Origin: Gammaproteobacteria bacterium
GTDB taxonomy: Bacteria; Pseudomonadota; Gammaproteobacteria; SZUA-229
Assembly (NCBI GenBank): GCA_026195895.1
Contig: JAPHRO010000033.1
Span: 20,529 to 84,528 of the forward strand
Length of the DNA stretch: 64,000 bases
Reading direction: 5' to 3'
The position numbers and the translations under genes were made by a program. Each line of letters opens with the position of its first letter. Within the stretch, counting starts at the first letter, position 1. Under the pieces are notes generated by a model. It was not told the origin of the DNA. It ran no database searches and was given only the letters and a program-made list of their open reading frames with translations. This document shows positions 50,887 through 60,300 of this stretch, one piece after another.

Positions 50887-52247
50887 TATTGCTGTTTGCG
50901 TTTTAGCCAGATATAAATGCCGGAGCCAAAAAACAAAACCGGCAGGACAATTAAAAAGCTAATACTGATCACGGCTTTTTTCAGATTATCCAGTTCCAGC
51001 CGGGTGTCGGGTGATGCCTGTGGCAGTATCGACATTAAATTATCATCTTCGGTGAGCCAGTTTATGGTGTTGACGATGAAGCTCAGGTTGGCGCCCTGGC
51101 CAAGGTTATTGTTAGCGATAAAATCACTGTCACCGATAATGACAACGCGCTGAGTTTTATCGTTGTTTTTTATTTTTCGTTCCAGTGCCAGGCCAATGCT
51201 ATGCGGTCCTTTGATGTCGCCCTTGTCTTCGTCATAGTGAACATCCAGGATGAAGCCGTCGGTTTCAGTCCAGCTATCGCCCTCGGTTAATAGTAGCGAA
51301 GTGTGTTTCCATGTGGAATCCTGATTTACCTGCATGGCGGCGGCGGTAATGAACAGGGTGAAATAATCCATTTTTTCCGTTATCGGATGCAGTTTATAAC
51401 TGATGATGGGCAGCACTGCCGGATGGCTAATGCCCAGTGTGGAACGCAGGTTCTGATCATTGTTTATTGCAACACCATCGATAAAATGCATTTGCAATTT
51501 GTCAGCAACAGCCTGTAGTTCTGGTCTGGGTGAAGGATCCTGTAACCACAATAGATTGCCGCCAAGTTCGATAAACTCCTGTATTTTTTTTATTTCTCCA
51601 GCCACCAGTTTATTTTCAGGTGCGGCTATAACCAGTGTGTCATTAATTTTATCGTCAAGATTTTCAGTGAGTAAATTAATGCCCTTGATTTTGATGCCCT
51701 TACTGGCTAATTGCTTATTCAGGCTCAAATAGCCAATGGATTGTTGGCTGCTGTAATCGCGCTCGCCATGACCGCTCAGGAAATGCAGTAGCGGTGTTTT
51801 GTTGCGGTAGAGCCGAATCAGCGCATTGCTAATACTCTGTTCGCTAAGGTCGTTAATGATTTCACTTTTATCGTTGAGCCGGATGCTTGACTGGCCTTCA
51901 CGGGTAATACCATCGGCTTTGGCAAGGTCGATATCCAGGTTGTGGTCAACCAGGCGGTAGCTGAGGTTTTTTGCGTTTTGCTGATAACGAGAAAATATTT
52001 CTTCGGCGCGTTTTTTATAAAGCGGATGATCGGGCTGATAGCTACGAATGCTAACTGGTTGCTCGATTTCATTGAGTAGCTGTAGCGTGTCTTTGCTCAA
52101 CGAGTTTCTTGCGCCATGAGTCCAGTCGCTACGGATGTTATTCTGCATCGCCAGCCAGCCTAGCAGGCCGATGATGCCGGTGAACAGGATGAAAAATATC
52201 GCAGATTGAAAGCGCAATATCAGGCGGCTTTTACGAGTAACTTCCAT
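50886..52247 (-). CDS. GldG-like ABC auxiliary protein
   Basis: The 453-residue protein has a membrane helix near the N-terminus (IFFILFTGIIGLLGWLA) and another at the C-terminus (FLIVLPVLFFGSGIYIW). Between them is a large extracytoplasmic domain of the GldG/ABC_transp_aux type (LLHFLSGHGERDYSS, then TLVIAAPENKLVAGEIKKI and LGGNLLWLQDP). In Bacteroidetes GldG works with GldA and GldF in gliding. In proteobacteria the role is not known. It starts 2 bases after the permease gene. Confidence 0.82.
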   Translation of the reverse strand: MEVTRKSRLILRFQSAIFFILFTGIIGLLGWLAMQNNIRSDWTHGARNSLSKDTLQLLNEIEQPVSIRSYQPDHPLYKKRAEEIFSRYQQNAKNLSYRLVDHNLDIDLAKADGITREGQSSIRLNDKSEIINDLSEQSISNALIRLYRNKTPLLHFLSGHGERDYSSQQSIGYLSLNKQLASKGIKIKGINLLTENLDDKINDTLVIAAPENKLVAGEIKKIQEFIELGGNLLWLQDPSPRPELQAVADKLQMHFIDGVAINNDQNLRSTLGISHPAVLPIISYKLHPITEKMDYFTLFITAAAMQVNQDSTWKHTSLLLTEGDSWTETDGFILDVHYDEDKGDIKGPHSIGLALERKIKNNDKTQRVVIIGDSDFIANNNLGQGANLSFIVNTINWLTEDDNLMSILPQASPDTRLELDNLKKAVISISFLIVLPVLFFGSGIYIWLKRKQQ

Positions 52248-52249
52248 GG

Positions 52250-52978
52250 TTAACTTTGCAGCCTCTGGTTATCCATCTGGCGAATGCTGAGGCTGATAAA
52301 GAAAATAATGAACAATACATAATAAATAATATCGCTGCTATTCATAATGCCTTTTAGCATTGGCGTATGGTGATACAGGGTGGAAAAATATTTAAACGAT
52401 TCATTGCTGTTCATAATGGCAAACAAGATCAGCAGGCCCAGACTACTGATGGCCGCAATGATTTGATTGCGGGTTAGTGACGACATATACAGTCCCAGTG
52501 AACAAAATGCTGCGCTAAGCAATAACAAACTTATAATGCCGGCCGAAAGTTTTTGTAGATCGAGGTCTGTTCCCATCAGTAATGACAGCGGCATTAAGGC
52601 AATAAGTAATACCAGGCAGAAAAAGAAAATCAATATCCCCAGATACTTGCCAAGTACGATTTCTGTCATTGAAACCGGCGATGACAACAGCAGGTTCAAG
52701 CTGCCTGAGTTTCGTTCTTCACTCAGAATATGCATGGTTAGCAACGGACAGATGGCGATAAATATCAGCCGGCAATACATAAACAGATCATTGACAATCA
52801 GATCAGTCACGCCCCAGGGTGCGTTCATGGCTATTAACTGGGCCTGGTGGTTTTCAAAGCTCTCGATTAAGGCCAGAAAAATTAATGCCAGGATGAACTG
52901 CATAACGGCGAGGATGGACCAGGCCAGCGGTGAAAAAAATAAACTGCGCAGTTCGCGCAACGCGATATGAAACATCAT
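52250..52978 (-). CDS. ABC-2 type permease (GldF-like)
   Basis: The 242-residue protein has six predicted membrane helices and an ABC-2 permease layout: an N-terminal amphipathic ALRELRSLFFSPLAW, then MHILSEERNSGSLNLLLSSPV between the early helices, a hallmark of this family. It overlaps the ATPase gene by 4 bases and precedes the GldG-like gene. The substrate cannot be inferred. Confidence 0.85.
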   Translation of the reverse strand: MMFHIALRELRSLFFSPLAWSILAVMQFILALIFLALIESFENHQAQLIAMNAPWGVTDLIVNDLFMYCRLIFIAICPLLTMHILSEERNSGSLNLLLSSPVSMTEIVLGKYLGILIFFFCLVLLIALMPLSLLMGTDLDLQKLSAGIISLLLLSAAFCSLGLYMSSLTRNQIIAAISSLGLLILFAIMNSNESFKYFSTLYHHTPMLKGIMNSSDIIYYVLFIIFFISLSIRQMDNQRLQS

Positions 52979-53931
52979 GCCAATGCTTCCTGTGCCGCAT
53001 CCGCTGTAATATCTGCCGCAGTGAGTTCTACAAAGATGCTTTCTAATGTCTGTTTTTCCGGGGTTAATTCCTGCAGCCCCCAGCCATTTTTTACCGCGGC
53101 CTGAACAATGTTATCGGTTACGTCAACTGCTGTATTGATGTGCACGCGAAACCGCCCGTCCGTTAATTGTTCTACCTGCTCAATGCCGTCGAGTGCCAGC
53201 AATTGTGCTGCTGTTGGTGGTTGTTTATAGCGGGTGATAATGCCTGTGCATTCCATGCGTTGATTGAGTGATTCCATGTCGCCATTGAATACCAGCTGCC
53301 CCTGATTAATGACCTGAACTTTGGTGCATACCGCCTGTACCTCGGGCAAAATATGGGTCGAAAGAATGACCCCATGCTGTTGCCCGAGCTGTTTTATAAG
53401 CTGGCGAATTTCACGGATCTGAATTGGATCCAGCCCAACTGTAGGCTCATCGAGAATGACGATATCCGGTTTGTGGATAATGGCCTGGGCGATGCCGACC
53501 CGCTGCTGAAAACCTTTCGACAGATTACCAATCAGGCGCCGCTTAACTTCCGTTAAACCGCACAGTTGTCTGGCGTTCTCGATGGCGGCATCAATTTCAG
53601 TGTTAGCCACGCGGCGTAATTGCGCGCTATAGCGTAAGTATTCATCAACCGTGAGTTCTGGATAGAGCGGCGGTTTTTCCGGTAAATAACCGATATGACT
53701 TTTGGCCTGTCGCGGCTGATCGAGTAAATCGATACCGTTGATTAAAATCTGCCCGGCACTGGGGGCGAGGACGCCACTGAGCATTTGCATGGTGGTGGAT
53801 TTACCCGCGCCATTAGGGCCGAGAAATCCCAGGATATCGCCCTGGTGTAAATCAAAACTGATGCCTTTAACCGCGTGGGTATCGGCATATTGGCGATGCA
53901 GGTTTTTTACCTGAATGAGCTGGTTCGACAT
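52975..53931 (-). CDS. ABC transporter ATP-binding protein (GldA-like)
   Basis: The 318-residue ATPase has Walker A GPNGAGKSTTMQM, signature LSKGFQQRVGIAQA, Walker B IVILDEPTVGLDP and the switch His in LSTHILPEV, followed by a roughly 90-residue C-terminal extension common in ABC-2 exporters. It is the first gene of the cluster ATPase-permease-GldG-DUF4340-mutM. It begins 60 bases after ppsR, so a promoter may lie in or before that gap. Confidence 0.9.
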   Translation of the reverse strand: MSNQLIQVKNLHRQYADTHAVKGISFDLHQGDILGFLGPNGAGKSTTMQMLSGVLAPSAGQILINGIDLLDQPRQAKSHIGYLPEKPPLYPELTVDEYLRYSAQLRRVANTEIDAAIENARQLCGLTEVKRRLIGNLSKGFQQRVGIAQAIIHKPDIVILDEPTVGLDPIQIREIRQLIKQLGQQHGVILSTHILPEVQAVCTKVQVINQGQLVFNGDMESLNQRMECTGIITRYKQPPTAAQLLALDGIEQVEQLTDGRFRVHINTAVDVTDNIVQAAVKNGWGLQELTPEKQTLESIFVELTAADITADAAQEALA

Positions 53932-53991
53932 GGGGAGAAATAGTAATCAGCAAACCCGTGTTAAGCAAGCCTTCAATTTTTTACTATCGAG

Positions 53992-54804
53992 CTAGCGCTG
54001 ATTTTTATCTACAGCACTTAATATTTTGGTGGTGATTTCTTCGATAGACATGGCGGTGGTATCAATAAAGGGTATCTGGTGACCTTGGTAAAGTTTTTCA
54101 GCCTGCTGGATTTCCCAGACGCATTGTTCGAGCGTGGCATAGCGTCCGTTGGCACGACGTTCTTTGCGTATGCGCTGTAACTGTTCGGCCTGAATCGTCA
54201 GGCCATAGAGTTTATCGATATGCGGCTGCAGCACTGCGGGCAGATCAGTTTTGTCCAGGTCATCCTCGGTTAGCGGGTAATTGGCCACCAGCACTCCATA
54301 ATGCATAGCCATATAAAGACAGGTGGGCGTCTTGCCGCTGCGGGAAACGCCCAGCAGGATGAGATCGGCGGTCGGATAGTTTCTGGTGACTGCGCCGTCG
54401 TCATTGTTCAGTGCATAGTTAACCGCCTGTATCCGGTTGGTATAGGCATGGGTGTTCGCCATGCCGTGGGTCTGTCCGCGAATATACGTCGATGACATCT
54501 GCAGCTCTTCTTCCAGCGCGCCGGTATAGGATTCAAAATAATCCAAAATCAGGCTGTTGCTTTGTTTCAGATAGTCGCGAATTTCAGGATCAACCAGGGT
54601 GCTGAAGATGATTGGACGCTGCCCGGATACTGCGGCAATGTTATTTATTTGCGCAACGGCATGGTGAATTTTTTCCTCGGTATCGAGGAAAGACCAGTGG
54701 ACTATATCGTATTCAAAATCCTTGAACTGGCTCAACAGCGAGTGCCCCATCGCTTCTGCCGTGAGTCCGGTATGATCCGATAGAATAATGACGGTTCGTT
54801 TCAT
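53992..54804 (-). CDS. ppsR: PEP synthase regulatory protein (bifunctional kinase/pyrophosphorylase)
   Basis: PpsR inactivates PEP synthase by ADP-dependent phosphorylation and reactivates it by phosphorolysis. The 270-residue DUF299 protein has SDHTGLTAEAMGHSLLSQF at the N-terminus, the P-loop LLGVSRSGKTPT, and LYGLTIQAEQLQRIRKERR with the family Arg-rich end. It follows ppsA by 9 bases in the same direction, so enzyme and regulator are made together. In E. coli the two genes are divergent. Confidence 0.94.
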   Translation of the reverse strand: MKRTVIILSDHTGLTAEAMGHSLLSQFKDFEYDIVHWSFLDTEEKIHHAVAQINNIAAVSGQRPIIFSTLVDPEIRDYLKQSNSLILDYFESYTGALEEELQMSSTYIRGQTHGMANTHAYTNRIQAVNYALNNDDGAVTRNYPTADLILLGVSRSGKTPTCLYMAMHYGVLVANYPLTEDDLDKTDLPAVLQPHIDKLYGLTIQAEQLQRIRKERRANGRYATLEQCVWEIQQAEKLYQGHQIPFIDTTAMSIEEITTKILSAVDKNQR

Positions 54805-54813
54805 AGGTCGATA

Positions 54814-57177
54814 TTATCTGTTCAACTCACCCAGCGATTTCCAGGTGTCCACCACGGTATCGGGGTTCAGCGAGATGCTGCTGATGCCCTGCTGTAATAA
54901 CCAGGCCGCCAGCTCCGGGTAGTCGGATGGTCCCTGGCCACAAATGCCGATATATTTATTTTCATGGATGGCCGCAGTAATCGCCATTTCCAGGATTTTT
55001 TTCACCGCCGGATTGCGTTCATCAAACTTGTCCGCCACCAGAGCGGAATCGCGGTCCAGCCCCAGGGTTAGCTGGGTCATGTCATTGGAGCCGATGGAAA
55101 AACCATCAAAGTATTGCAGAAACTCTTTTGCCAGCAGGGCGTTGGACGGAATTTCACACATCATGATGATGCGTAGTCCGGCTTTACCCCGTTCCAGTCC
55201 ATTTTCTGCCAGCAAGTTGATCACCGCCTCGGCTTCTTCCAGCGTGCGCACAAACGGAATCATGACTTCCACATTGGTAAAGCCCATGTCTTCTCTGACC
55301 CGTCGAATAGCTTCGCATTCCAGTTCAAAACAACGCCGAAATTCTTTCGAGATATAGCGGGAGGCACCACGAAAGCCAAGCATGGGATTTTCTTCTTCCG
55401 GTTCATAGCGGGGGCCACCGATAAGATTGGCGTATTCGTTGGACTTGAAATCCGACATGCGAATAATCACCGGTTTGTCTTTGAAGCTGGCGGCCAGCGT
55501 GGCCATGCCTTCCACCAGTTTTTCTACATAAAAGCCAACCGGATTTGCGTAGCCGGCGATACGACCGGCAATGGTCTGCTGCAAATCATCGGGTAGCTGG
55601 TCGTATTCCAGCAGTGCCCTGGGGTGAATGCCGATCATATTGTTAATAACGAATTCCAGGCGGGCCAGGCCGACGCCCGCATTGGGAATACTGGCAAAAG
55701 AAAAAGCATGGCCGGGATTGCCCACGTTCATCATGATTTTTGTCGGCAGTTCGGGCAGGGTGTCGATATCGACGCTATGTACTTCATACCTGAGATGCCC
55801 CTGGTAAATCATGCCGTCATCACCTTCGGCGCAGGAAACGGTCACCTGCTCGCCATCGCTGAGCTTTTCTGTGGCATCACCACAGCCGACCACCGCCGGT
55901 ATGCCCATTTCGCGCGCGATGATCGCGGCATGGCAGGTGCGACCGCCGCGATTAGTGACGATGGCGGCAGCGCGCTGCATGATCGGTTCCCAGTCGGGGT
56001 CGGTCATATCGGTGACCAGTACATCGCCTTCTTCGATGCGGGACATTTCACTGGCATCTTTAATGACCTTGACTTCACCGGAGCCGATTCGTTGTCCGAT
56101 GGCGCGTCCCTGACACAGGATGGCGCCGCTCTCCAGTAACTGAAAACGCATACTGGTTCGGCCAGTGTTGCGGCTTTCGACCGTTTCCGGGCGGGCCTGC
56201 AAAATATATAGTTTGCCGTCTTCACCATCCAGTGCCCATTCGATATCCATTGGGCGGCCATAATGTTGTTCGATAATCAGTGCGTATCTAGCCAGTTCTT
56301 CCACCTGTGTTTCGGTCAGCGAAAACTGCCGGCTTTTTGATTCTGGCACATCGATTGTGTTGACGCCTTGCTGATCGTTATCGCCATAAACCATCTTGAT
56401 GGCTTTGCTGCCGAGTGTGCGGCGTAATACGGCGGGCCGTCCTGCGGTCAGGTTTTCCTTGTGGACATAAAACTCATCGGGATTGACCGCACCCTGCACC
56501 ACCATTTCACCCAGGCCATAACTGCTGGTAATAAACACCACGTCACGGAAGCCGGATTCTGTATCCAGGGTAAACATAACGCCAGCAGCACCCATATCGG
56601 AGCGGGCCATACGTTGAATACCGGCCGACAGGGCGACACTCTCATGCTCAAAACCCTGGTGGACGCGATAGGAAATGGCGCGATCGTTATACAGGGAAGC
56701 AAATACGGCGTGGATGTAATGCAGCACATTGTCGATGCCGACTACGTTCAGATAGGTTTCCTGCTGGCCGGCAAAAGATGCGTCGGGTAAATCTTCCGCG
56801 GTGGCGGAGGAGCGTATGGCGACCGCAGGCGGCTGGCCATTGATAGACATACTGGCATAGGCTGCTTTTACCGCCTGCTCCAACGCTTCCGGCAAGGGTG
56901 ATTGCATAATCCAGTCACGAATAATCTGGCCAGCTCTGGCCAGCGCGACGACATCGCTAACGTCGAGTCGTCCGAGTAAATCCTCGATAGGTTCTTTTAA
57001 CTGGTTATGCGCAATAAAATCACGAAATGCATCGGCGGTGGTGGCAAAGCCACCGGGGACCCGCACACCGGCATCGGACAGCTTGCTGATCATTTCCCCC
57101 AGCGATGCATTCTTGCCACCCACCTGCGGCAGACTATCCATGGAAAGCTTTTCGAACCAGAGAATCTGTTCCGTCAT
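54814..57177 (-). CDS. ppsA: phosphoenolpyruvate synthase
   Basis: PpsA converts pyruvate and ATP to PEP, AMP and phosphate for gluconeogenesis. The 787-residue protein has the nucleotide-binding domain ([11 protein letters not shown], then [20 protein letters not shown]), the phospho-His domain with His416 in [13 protein letters not shown], and the PEP-binding barrel with [19 protein letters not shown] and [12 protein letters not shown] chose the ATG at 57177 (MTEQILWFE). Length and family start agree, although an upstream ATG-like frame begins at 57216. It fits the acetate uptake genes nearby, which also serve growth on C2 compounds. Confidence 0.96.
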   Translation of the reverse strand: MTEQILWFEKLSMDSLPQVGGKNASLGEMISKLSDAGVRVPGGFATTADAFRDFIAHNQLKEPIEDLLGRLDVSDVVALARAGQIIRDWIMQSPLPEALEQAVKAAYASMSINGQPPAVAIRSSATAEDLPDASFAGQQETYLNVVGIDNVLHYIHAVFASLYNDRAISYRVHQGFEHESVALSAGIQRMARSDMGAAGVMFTLDTESGFRDVVFITSSYGLGEMVVQGAVNPDEFYVHKENLTAGRPAVLRRTLGSKAIKMVYGDNDQQGVNTIDVPESKSRQFSLTETQVEELARYALIIEQHYGRPMDIEWALDGEDGKLYILQARPETVESRNTGRTSMRFQLLESGAILCQGRAIGQRIGSGEVKVIKDASEMSRIEEGDVLVTDMTDPDWEPIMQRAAAIVTNRGGRTCHAAIIAREMGIPAVVGCGDATEKLSDGEQVTVSCAEGDDGMIYQGHLRYEVHSVDIDTLPELPTKIMMNVGNPGHAFSFASIPNAGVGLARLEFVINNMIGIHPRALLEYDQLPDDLQQTIAGRIAGYANPVGFYVEKLVEGMATLAASFKDKPVIIRMSDFKSNEYANLIGGPRYEPEEENPMLGFRGASRYISKEFRRCFELECEAIRRVREDMGFTNVEVMIPFVRTLEEAEAVINLLAENGLERGKAGLRIIMMCEIPSNALLAKEFLQYFDGFSIGSNDMTQLTLGLDRDSALVADKFDERNPAVKKILEMAITAAIHENKYIGICGQGPSDYPELAAWLLQQGISSISLNPDTVVDTWKSLGELNR

Positions 57178-57562
57178 AATAGAGTCCTCGTGTCTTTGCA
57201 CAGTATTGTCTTCCATGATTTTACCCGCTTCCTGTCTTTACGTGGACAGTTATTGCTCCTGCACCAGTAACATAACAATTAGATACTTGCCCCAATACCA
57301 GTAAGTTAAGCAAAATCGCGATCTAAAGATGCGCTCCTACAGGATTGTTTATGCAGTAGGAGTGACCTTAAGGTCGCGATTGAATCGGGTAATCGCCTTA
57401 ACTTACTGGCATTGATACTGACCCTCAATGGCTGACTCCCAGGGCAGGCGTTCATGCAGCGTAAAGAAATTCAGGTAATTTTCTATTTCTGAATGCCGGC
57501 TTTGACCGGCAGCAGCGCAACAAAACAAAATATCTCAAAGTCTCGGCTTATATATATTGATT
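57178..57562. other. intergenic region upstream of ppsA
   Basis: This 385-base stretch must hold the ppsA promoter and contains a nested inverted repeat (57293-57414). A small hairpin, TGCCGG-CTTTGA-CCGGCA (57494-57511), lies downstream of the unknown membrane protein gene but without a T-run. I see no gene in it. Confidence 0.6.
57293..57414. repeat. REP-like pair enclosed by long terminal inverted repeats
   Basis: The outer arms CCAGTAAGTTAAG (57298-57310) and CTTAACTTACTGG (57397-57409) are perfect inverted repeats, extended by CAAT and ATTG after one mismatch. Inside, AATCGCGATCTAAAG...CTCCTAC (57314-57340) and GTAGGAG...GGTCGCGATT (57356-57381) form a second inverted pair, the latter ending in the palindrome ACCTTAAGGT. 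The GTAGGAG/TCGCGA core is typical of REP sequences in pseudomonads and marine relatives, as I recall. Confidence 0.7.
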
Positions 57563-58063
57563 CTACTGAGAAAAATTATCCTGCGAAAAAGATGTCTGGT
57601 AATCGATGAAAACGGCTGAGGTTTCAGCATAATAAAGTGAATCAGAAATACCCAGGGCCAGGCGCAGGGTGCTTTTTTCCGGCGACTGCAGATTAAGTTT
57701 TGCTAGCCAGGTATTTGTCTGTGGATGACTTGAGTGCATGGGTGTGGGTTCCGATGCGATGTTGTCGTCGACATAAGAAATCAGTGCATTCTGTATCGGA
57801 ATATCAGAACTCAGGCTGAGTTCAATCTGTTGTTCGCCGCTACGTTGGGCGCGCAGGTGCACTTCAATATCGCCATTTACCAGCGTGCAATGGCCGCTTT
57901 TATATCGGCAGTTTGAGTTTGCTGACAGGCGATAGCTGTTGCCTTTCTGCGCACTATGGGGTTTTTCCGAAACCACATAGTCGACACCAAAATAAGCAAT
58001 AATGGCCAGTATCGGCGCCACAAACATTGCCAGTATTACATGCTTGTTTTTTAAAAATTGCAT
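57563..58063 (-). CDS. membrane-anchored protein of unknown function
   Basis: The 166-residue protein has one N-terminal membrane helix (VILAMFVAPILAIIAYFGVDYVV) and a soluble periplasmic-type domain with two Cys nearby (NCRYKSGHCTLVNG), then beta-rich sequence (DIEVHLRAQ and QIELSLSSDIPIQNALISYV). I do not recognise a family. I chose the ATG at 58063 because AAAGGAAAAG precedes it. A longer frame reaches 58135. It lies behind the terminator of the symporter gene, so it may depend on read-through or its own promoter. Confidence 0.7.
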   Translation of the reverse strand: MQFLKNKHVILAMFVAPILAIIAYFGVDYVVSEKPHSAQKGNSYRLSANSNCRYKSGHCTLVNGDIEVHLRAQRSGEQQIELSLSSDIPIQNALISYVDDNIASEPTPMHSSHPQTNTWLAKLNLQSPEKSTLRLALGISDSLYYAETSAVFIDYQTSFSQDNFSQ

Positions 58064-58091
58064 AGCTTTTCCTTTTGCAGGATTGTGACAT

Positions 58092-58127
58092 AAAAAAAGC
58101 ACTCGAACCTGACGCTCGCGTGCTTTT
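58092..58127 (-). terminator. intrinsic terminator after the symporter gene
   Basis: On the minus strand AAAAGCAC and GTGCTTTT form a stem around a 17-base loop, followed by a run of T residues. It lies 17 bases past the symporter stop. Confidence 0.8.
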
Positions 58128-58144
58128 CTCACCACCAGGACGGG

Positions 58145-59875
58145 TTAGTGACCTGTTGCGCTGTCTGCAACTGCAGGTACGCGTATATCTTCAACCATGT
58201 GCTGGATATGCTCGGGTGGTTCCGCTGTCATCATCGAAACAACATAAGCTACAGCAAAGTTAAATACCGCACCCACTGCGCCAAACGCATTCGGCTCAAT
58301 ACCCATGAACCAGTTAGGCTTCATATCGCCCATGTATGAAGTACTGGCGATGAACATGATGCCCTTGTGCTGGAACACGTATAGCAGGGTGATGGTCAGG
58401 CCCGCAATCATACCGGCAATGGCGCCTTCCTTATTGATGCGCTTGCTGAAGATACCCATCATCAGCGCCGGGAAGATAGATGACGCGGCCAGTCCGAAGG
58501 CCAGGGCCACCGTCCCCGCGGCGAAGTCGGGCGGATTGAAGCCGAGATAACCGGCCAGACCGATGGCGCCGGCCATGGCCACGCGACTCGCGGTCAGTTC
58601 CTGTTTCTCGGTAATGTCGGGTCGGAATATGCCCTTGAGCAGGTCATGGGAGATGGCCGAAGCGATTGCCAGTAACAGACCGGCTGCGGTTGATAGTGCC
58701 GCGGCCAGACCACCGGCGGCGACCAGGGCGATCACCCAGTTAGGCAGTTTGGCGATTTCTGGATTCGCCAGCACCATGATGTCTCTATCGACTTTGACCA
58801 TTTCATTGGTCGCTTTGTCCGCATTGTAGGTAATACGACCGTCGCCATTTTTATCTTCAAATTTCAGCAGACCGGTTTTTTCCCAGTTCCTGAACCAGCT
58901 TGGACGTTCGTCATAAACCAGGTTCTGGCCACCCGCAGGCTGAATAGTGTCATGCAGGTTCAGACGTGCCATAGCAGCAACCGCAGGTGCTGTAGTGTAC
59001 AGGATAGTAATGAATACCAGTGCCCAGCCCGCAGATGCACGCGCATCACTGACTTTAGCAACGGTGAAGAAACGAATAATAACGTGCGGCAAACCCGCCG
59101 TACCGATCATCAATGACAGGGTGTAGACAAAGGTGTTGAGTGTGCCTAGCCGCGAGGTCGTCGTGTATTCCGCAAAGCCGAGTTCGGTCACCACCTGATC
59201 GAGTCGATCCAGCAAATAAGTGTCAGTACCACTCATCATGCTGCCTAAGCCCAGTTGTGGAATCGGATTACCGGTCAGATTCAATGAAATGAAAATGGCG
59301 GGAATGGTGTAGGCACAGATCAGTATGCAGTACTGCGCAATCTGGGTGTAGGTAATACCTTTCATGCCACCCATAACGGCGTAGATAAAGACTATGCCCA
59401 TACCGACGATCAGGCCCATTTCGTAGCTCACTTCCAGGAAGCGGGAGAAGGCTACACCGATACCTTTCATCTGGCCGATAACATAAGTGACCGAGGCCAC
59501 GATCAGGCAGACAACCGCAACAACACGCGCGGCTTTCGAGTAGTAACGATCACCAATGAATTCCGGTACGGTGAACTTGCCGTGTTTCCGCAGGTAAGGC
59601 GCCAGCAACATGGCCAGTAATACATAGCCACCGGTCCAGCCCATCAGGAATACGGCGCCGCCATAACCAAAGAAGGCGATCAGGCCCGCCATGGAAATGA
59701 AAGATGCGGCAGACATCCAGTCGGCGGCGGTCGCCATACCGTTGGCTACCGGGTGAATGCCGCCACCGGCGACGTAGAATTCAGATGTTGTACTCGCACG
59801 CGCCCAGAATGCGATGCCAATGTAGATGGCGAACGTGATGCCCACCACGATAAACGTAAGTGTTTGTAGATCCAT
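58145..59875 (-). CDS. sodium:solute symporter, acetate permease-like (VC_2705 type)
   Basis: The 576-residue protein belongs to the SSS family, with about 13 membrane helices. Visible are FYVAGGGIHPVANGMATAADWMSAASFI (helix 1-2 region, Na+ site), VPEFIGDRYY, IIRFFTVAKVSDARAS, and a cytoplasmic insert with an EF-hand-like KNGDGRITYNAD. Together with the small DUF4212 protein upstream it matches the two-gene VC_2705/VC_2706 type, usually linked with acetate or other short carboxylate uptake. A CrbS-like kinase is divergent. The exact substrate is inferred from context. Confidence 0.9.
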   Translation of the reverse strand: MDLQTLTFIVVGITFAIYIGIAFWARASTTSEFYVAGGGIHPVANGMATAADWMSAASFISMAGLIAFFGYGGAVFLMGWTGGYVLLAMLLAPYLRKHGKFTVPEFIGDRYYSKAARVVAVVCLIVASVTYVIGQMKGIGVAFSRFLEVSYEMGLIVGMGIVFIYAVMGGMKGITYTQIAQYCILICAYTIPAIFISLNLTGNPIPQLGLGSMMSGTDTYLLDRLDQVVTELGFAEYTTTSRLGTLNTFVYTLSLMIGTAGLPHVIIRFFTVAKVSDARASAGWALVFITILYTTAPAVAAMARLNLHDTIQPAGGQNLVYDERPSWFRNWEKTGLLKFEDKNGDGRITYNADKATNEMVKVDRDIMVLANPEIAKLPNWVIALVAAGGLAAALSTAAGLLLAIASAISHDLLKGIFRPDITEKQELTASRVAMAGAIGLAGYLGFNPPDFAAGTVALAFGLAASSIFPALMMGIFSKRINKEGAIAGMIAGLTITLLYVFQHKGIMFIASTSYMGDMKPNWFMGIEPNAFGAVGAVFNFAVAYVVSMMTAEPPEHIQHMVEDIRVPAVADSATGH

Positions 59876-59886
59876 GATTTATCCCC

Positions 59887-60150
59887 TTAATCGTGCAGGC
59901 CGAATTTACGGTCGATAGCAGCCATTTTTTTCGCGTAAATAAAGATGATCGCGACGAAGCCGTACATGGATCCCTGTTGTGCGAACCAGAACCCCAGTTT
60001 GTATCCCCCAATACGTATAGCGTTTAGTTCCTGGACAAATACAATGCCGCAGAGATATGAGATAACAAACCAGACACTCAGGAGTATGGTCATTAGCCTG
60101 AGATTGGCTTGCCAGTAAGCTTTTCTAATTTCTGTATTGTTGTCTGACAT
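59887..60150 (-). CDS. DUF4212 small subunit of the sodium symporter
   Basis: The 87-residue protein has two membrane helices (LRLMTILLSVWFVISYLCGIVFV and a second around FWFAQQGSMYGFVAIIFIYA) and ends in MAAIDRKFGLHD, as in the small subunits that precede VC_2705-type symporters. CGGAGGAT stands 5 bases before the ATG. It starts the symporter transcript and lies 11 bases from the large subunit gene. A 20-base palindrome upstream may be the activator site. Confidence 0.9.
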   Translation of the reverse strand: MSDNNTEIRKAYWQANLRLMTILLSVWFVISYLCGIVFVQELNAIRIGGYKLGFWFAQQGSMYGFVAIIFIYAKKMAAIDRKFGLHD

Positions 60151-60213
60151 TTTTATCCTCCGATAATCATCGAGTCGAGAATAACAGGGATGGTCGAAAT
60201 GGGAATCTCGACA

Positions 60214-60233
60214 TTAGTCTATAGGTAGACTAA
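60214..60233. promoter_or_regulatory. palindrome between the symporter and kinase genes
   Basis: TTAGTCTA and TAGACTAA flank TAGG, a perfect 8+8 palindrome in the 150-base divergent region. A weak minus-strand promoter (TTCCCA, 16 bases, TATTCT at 60178-60183) would place it near -52, fitting an activator. The LuxR-type CrbR partner of CrbS kinases is a candidate. Confidence 0.45.
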
Positions 60234-60300
60234 GGTCGTAGGCCAAATACAGGATAGATTCCGAAAATCAGCTTAGTATTGCTAAAAAGATAGCGAAACC

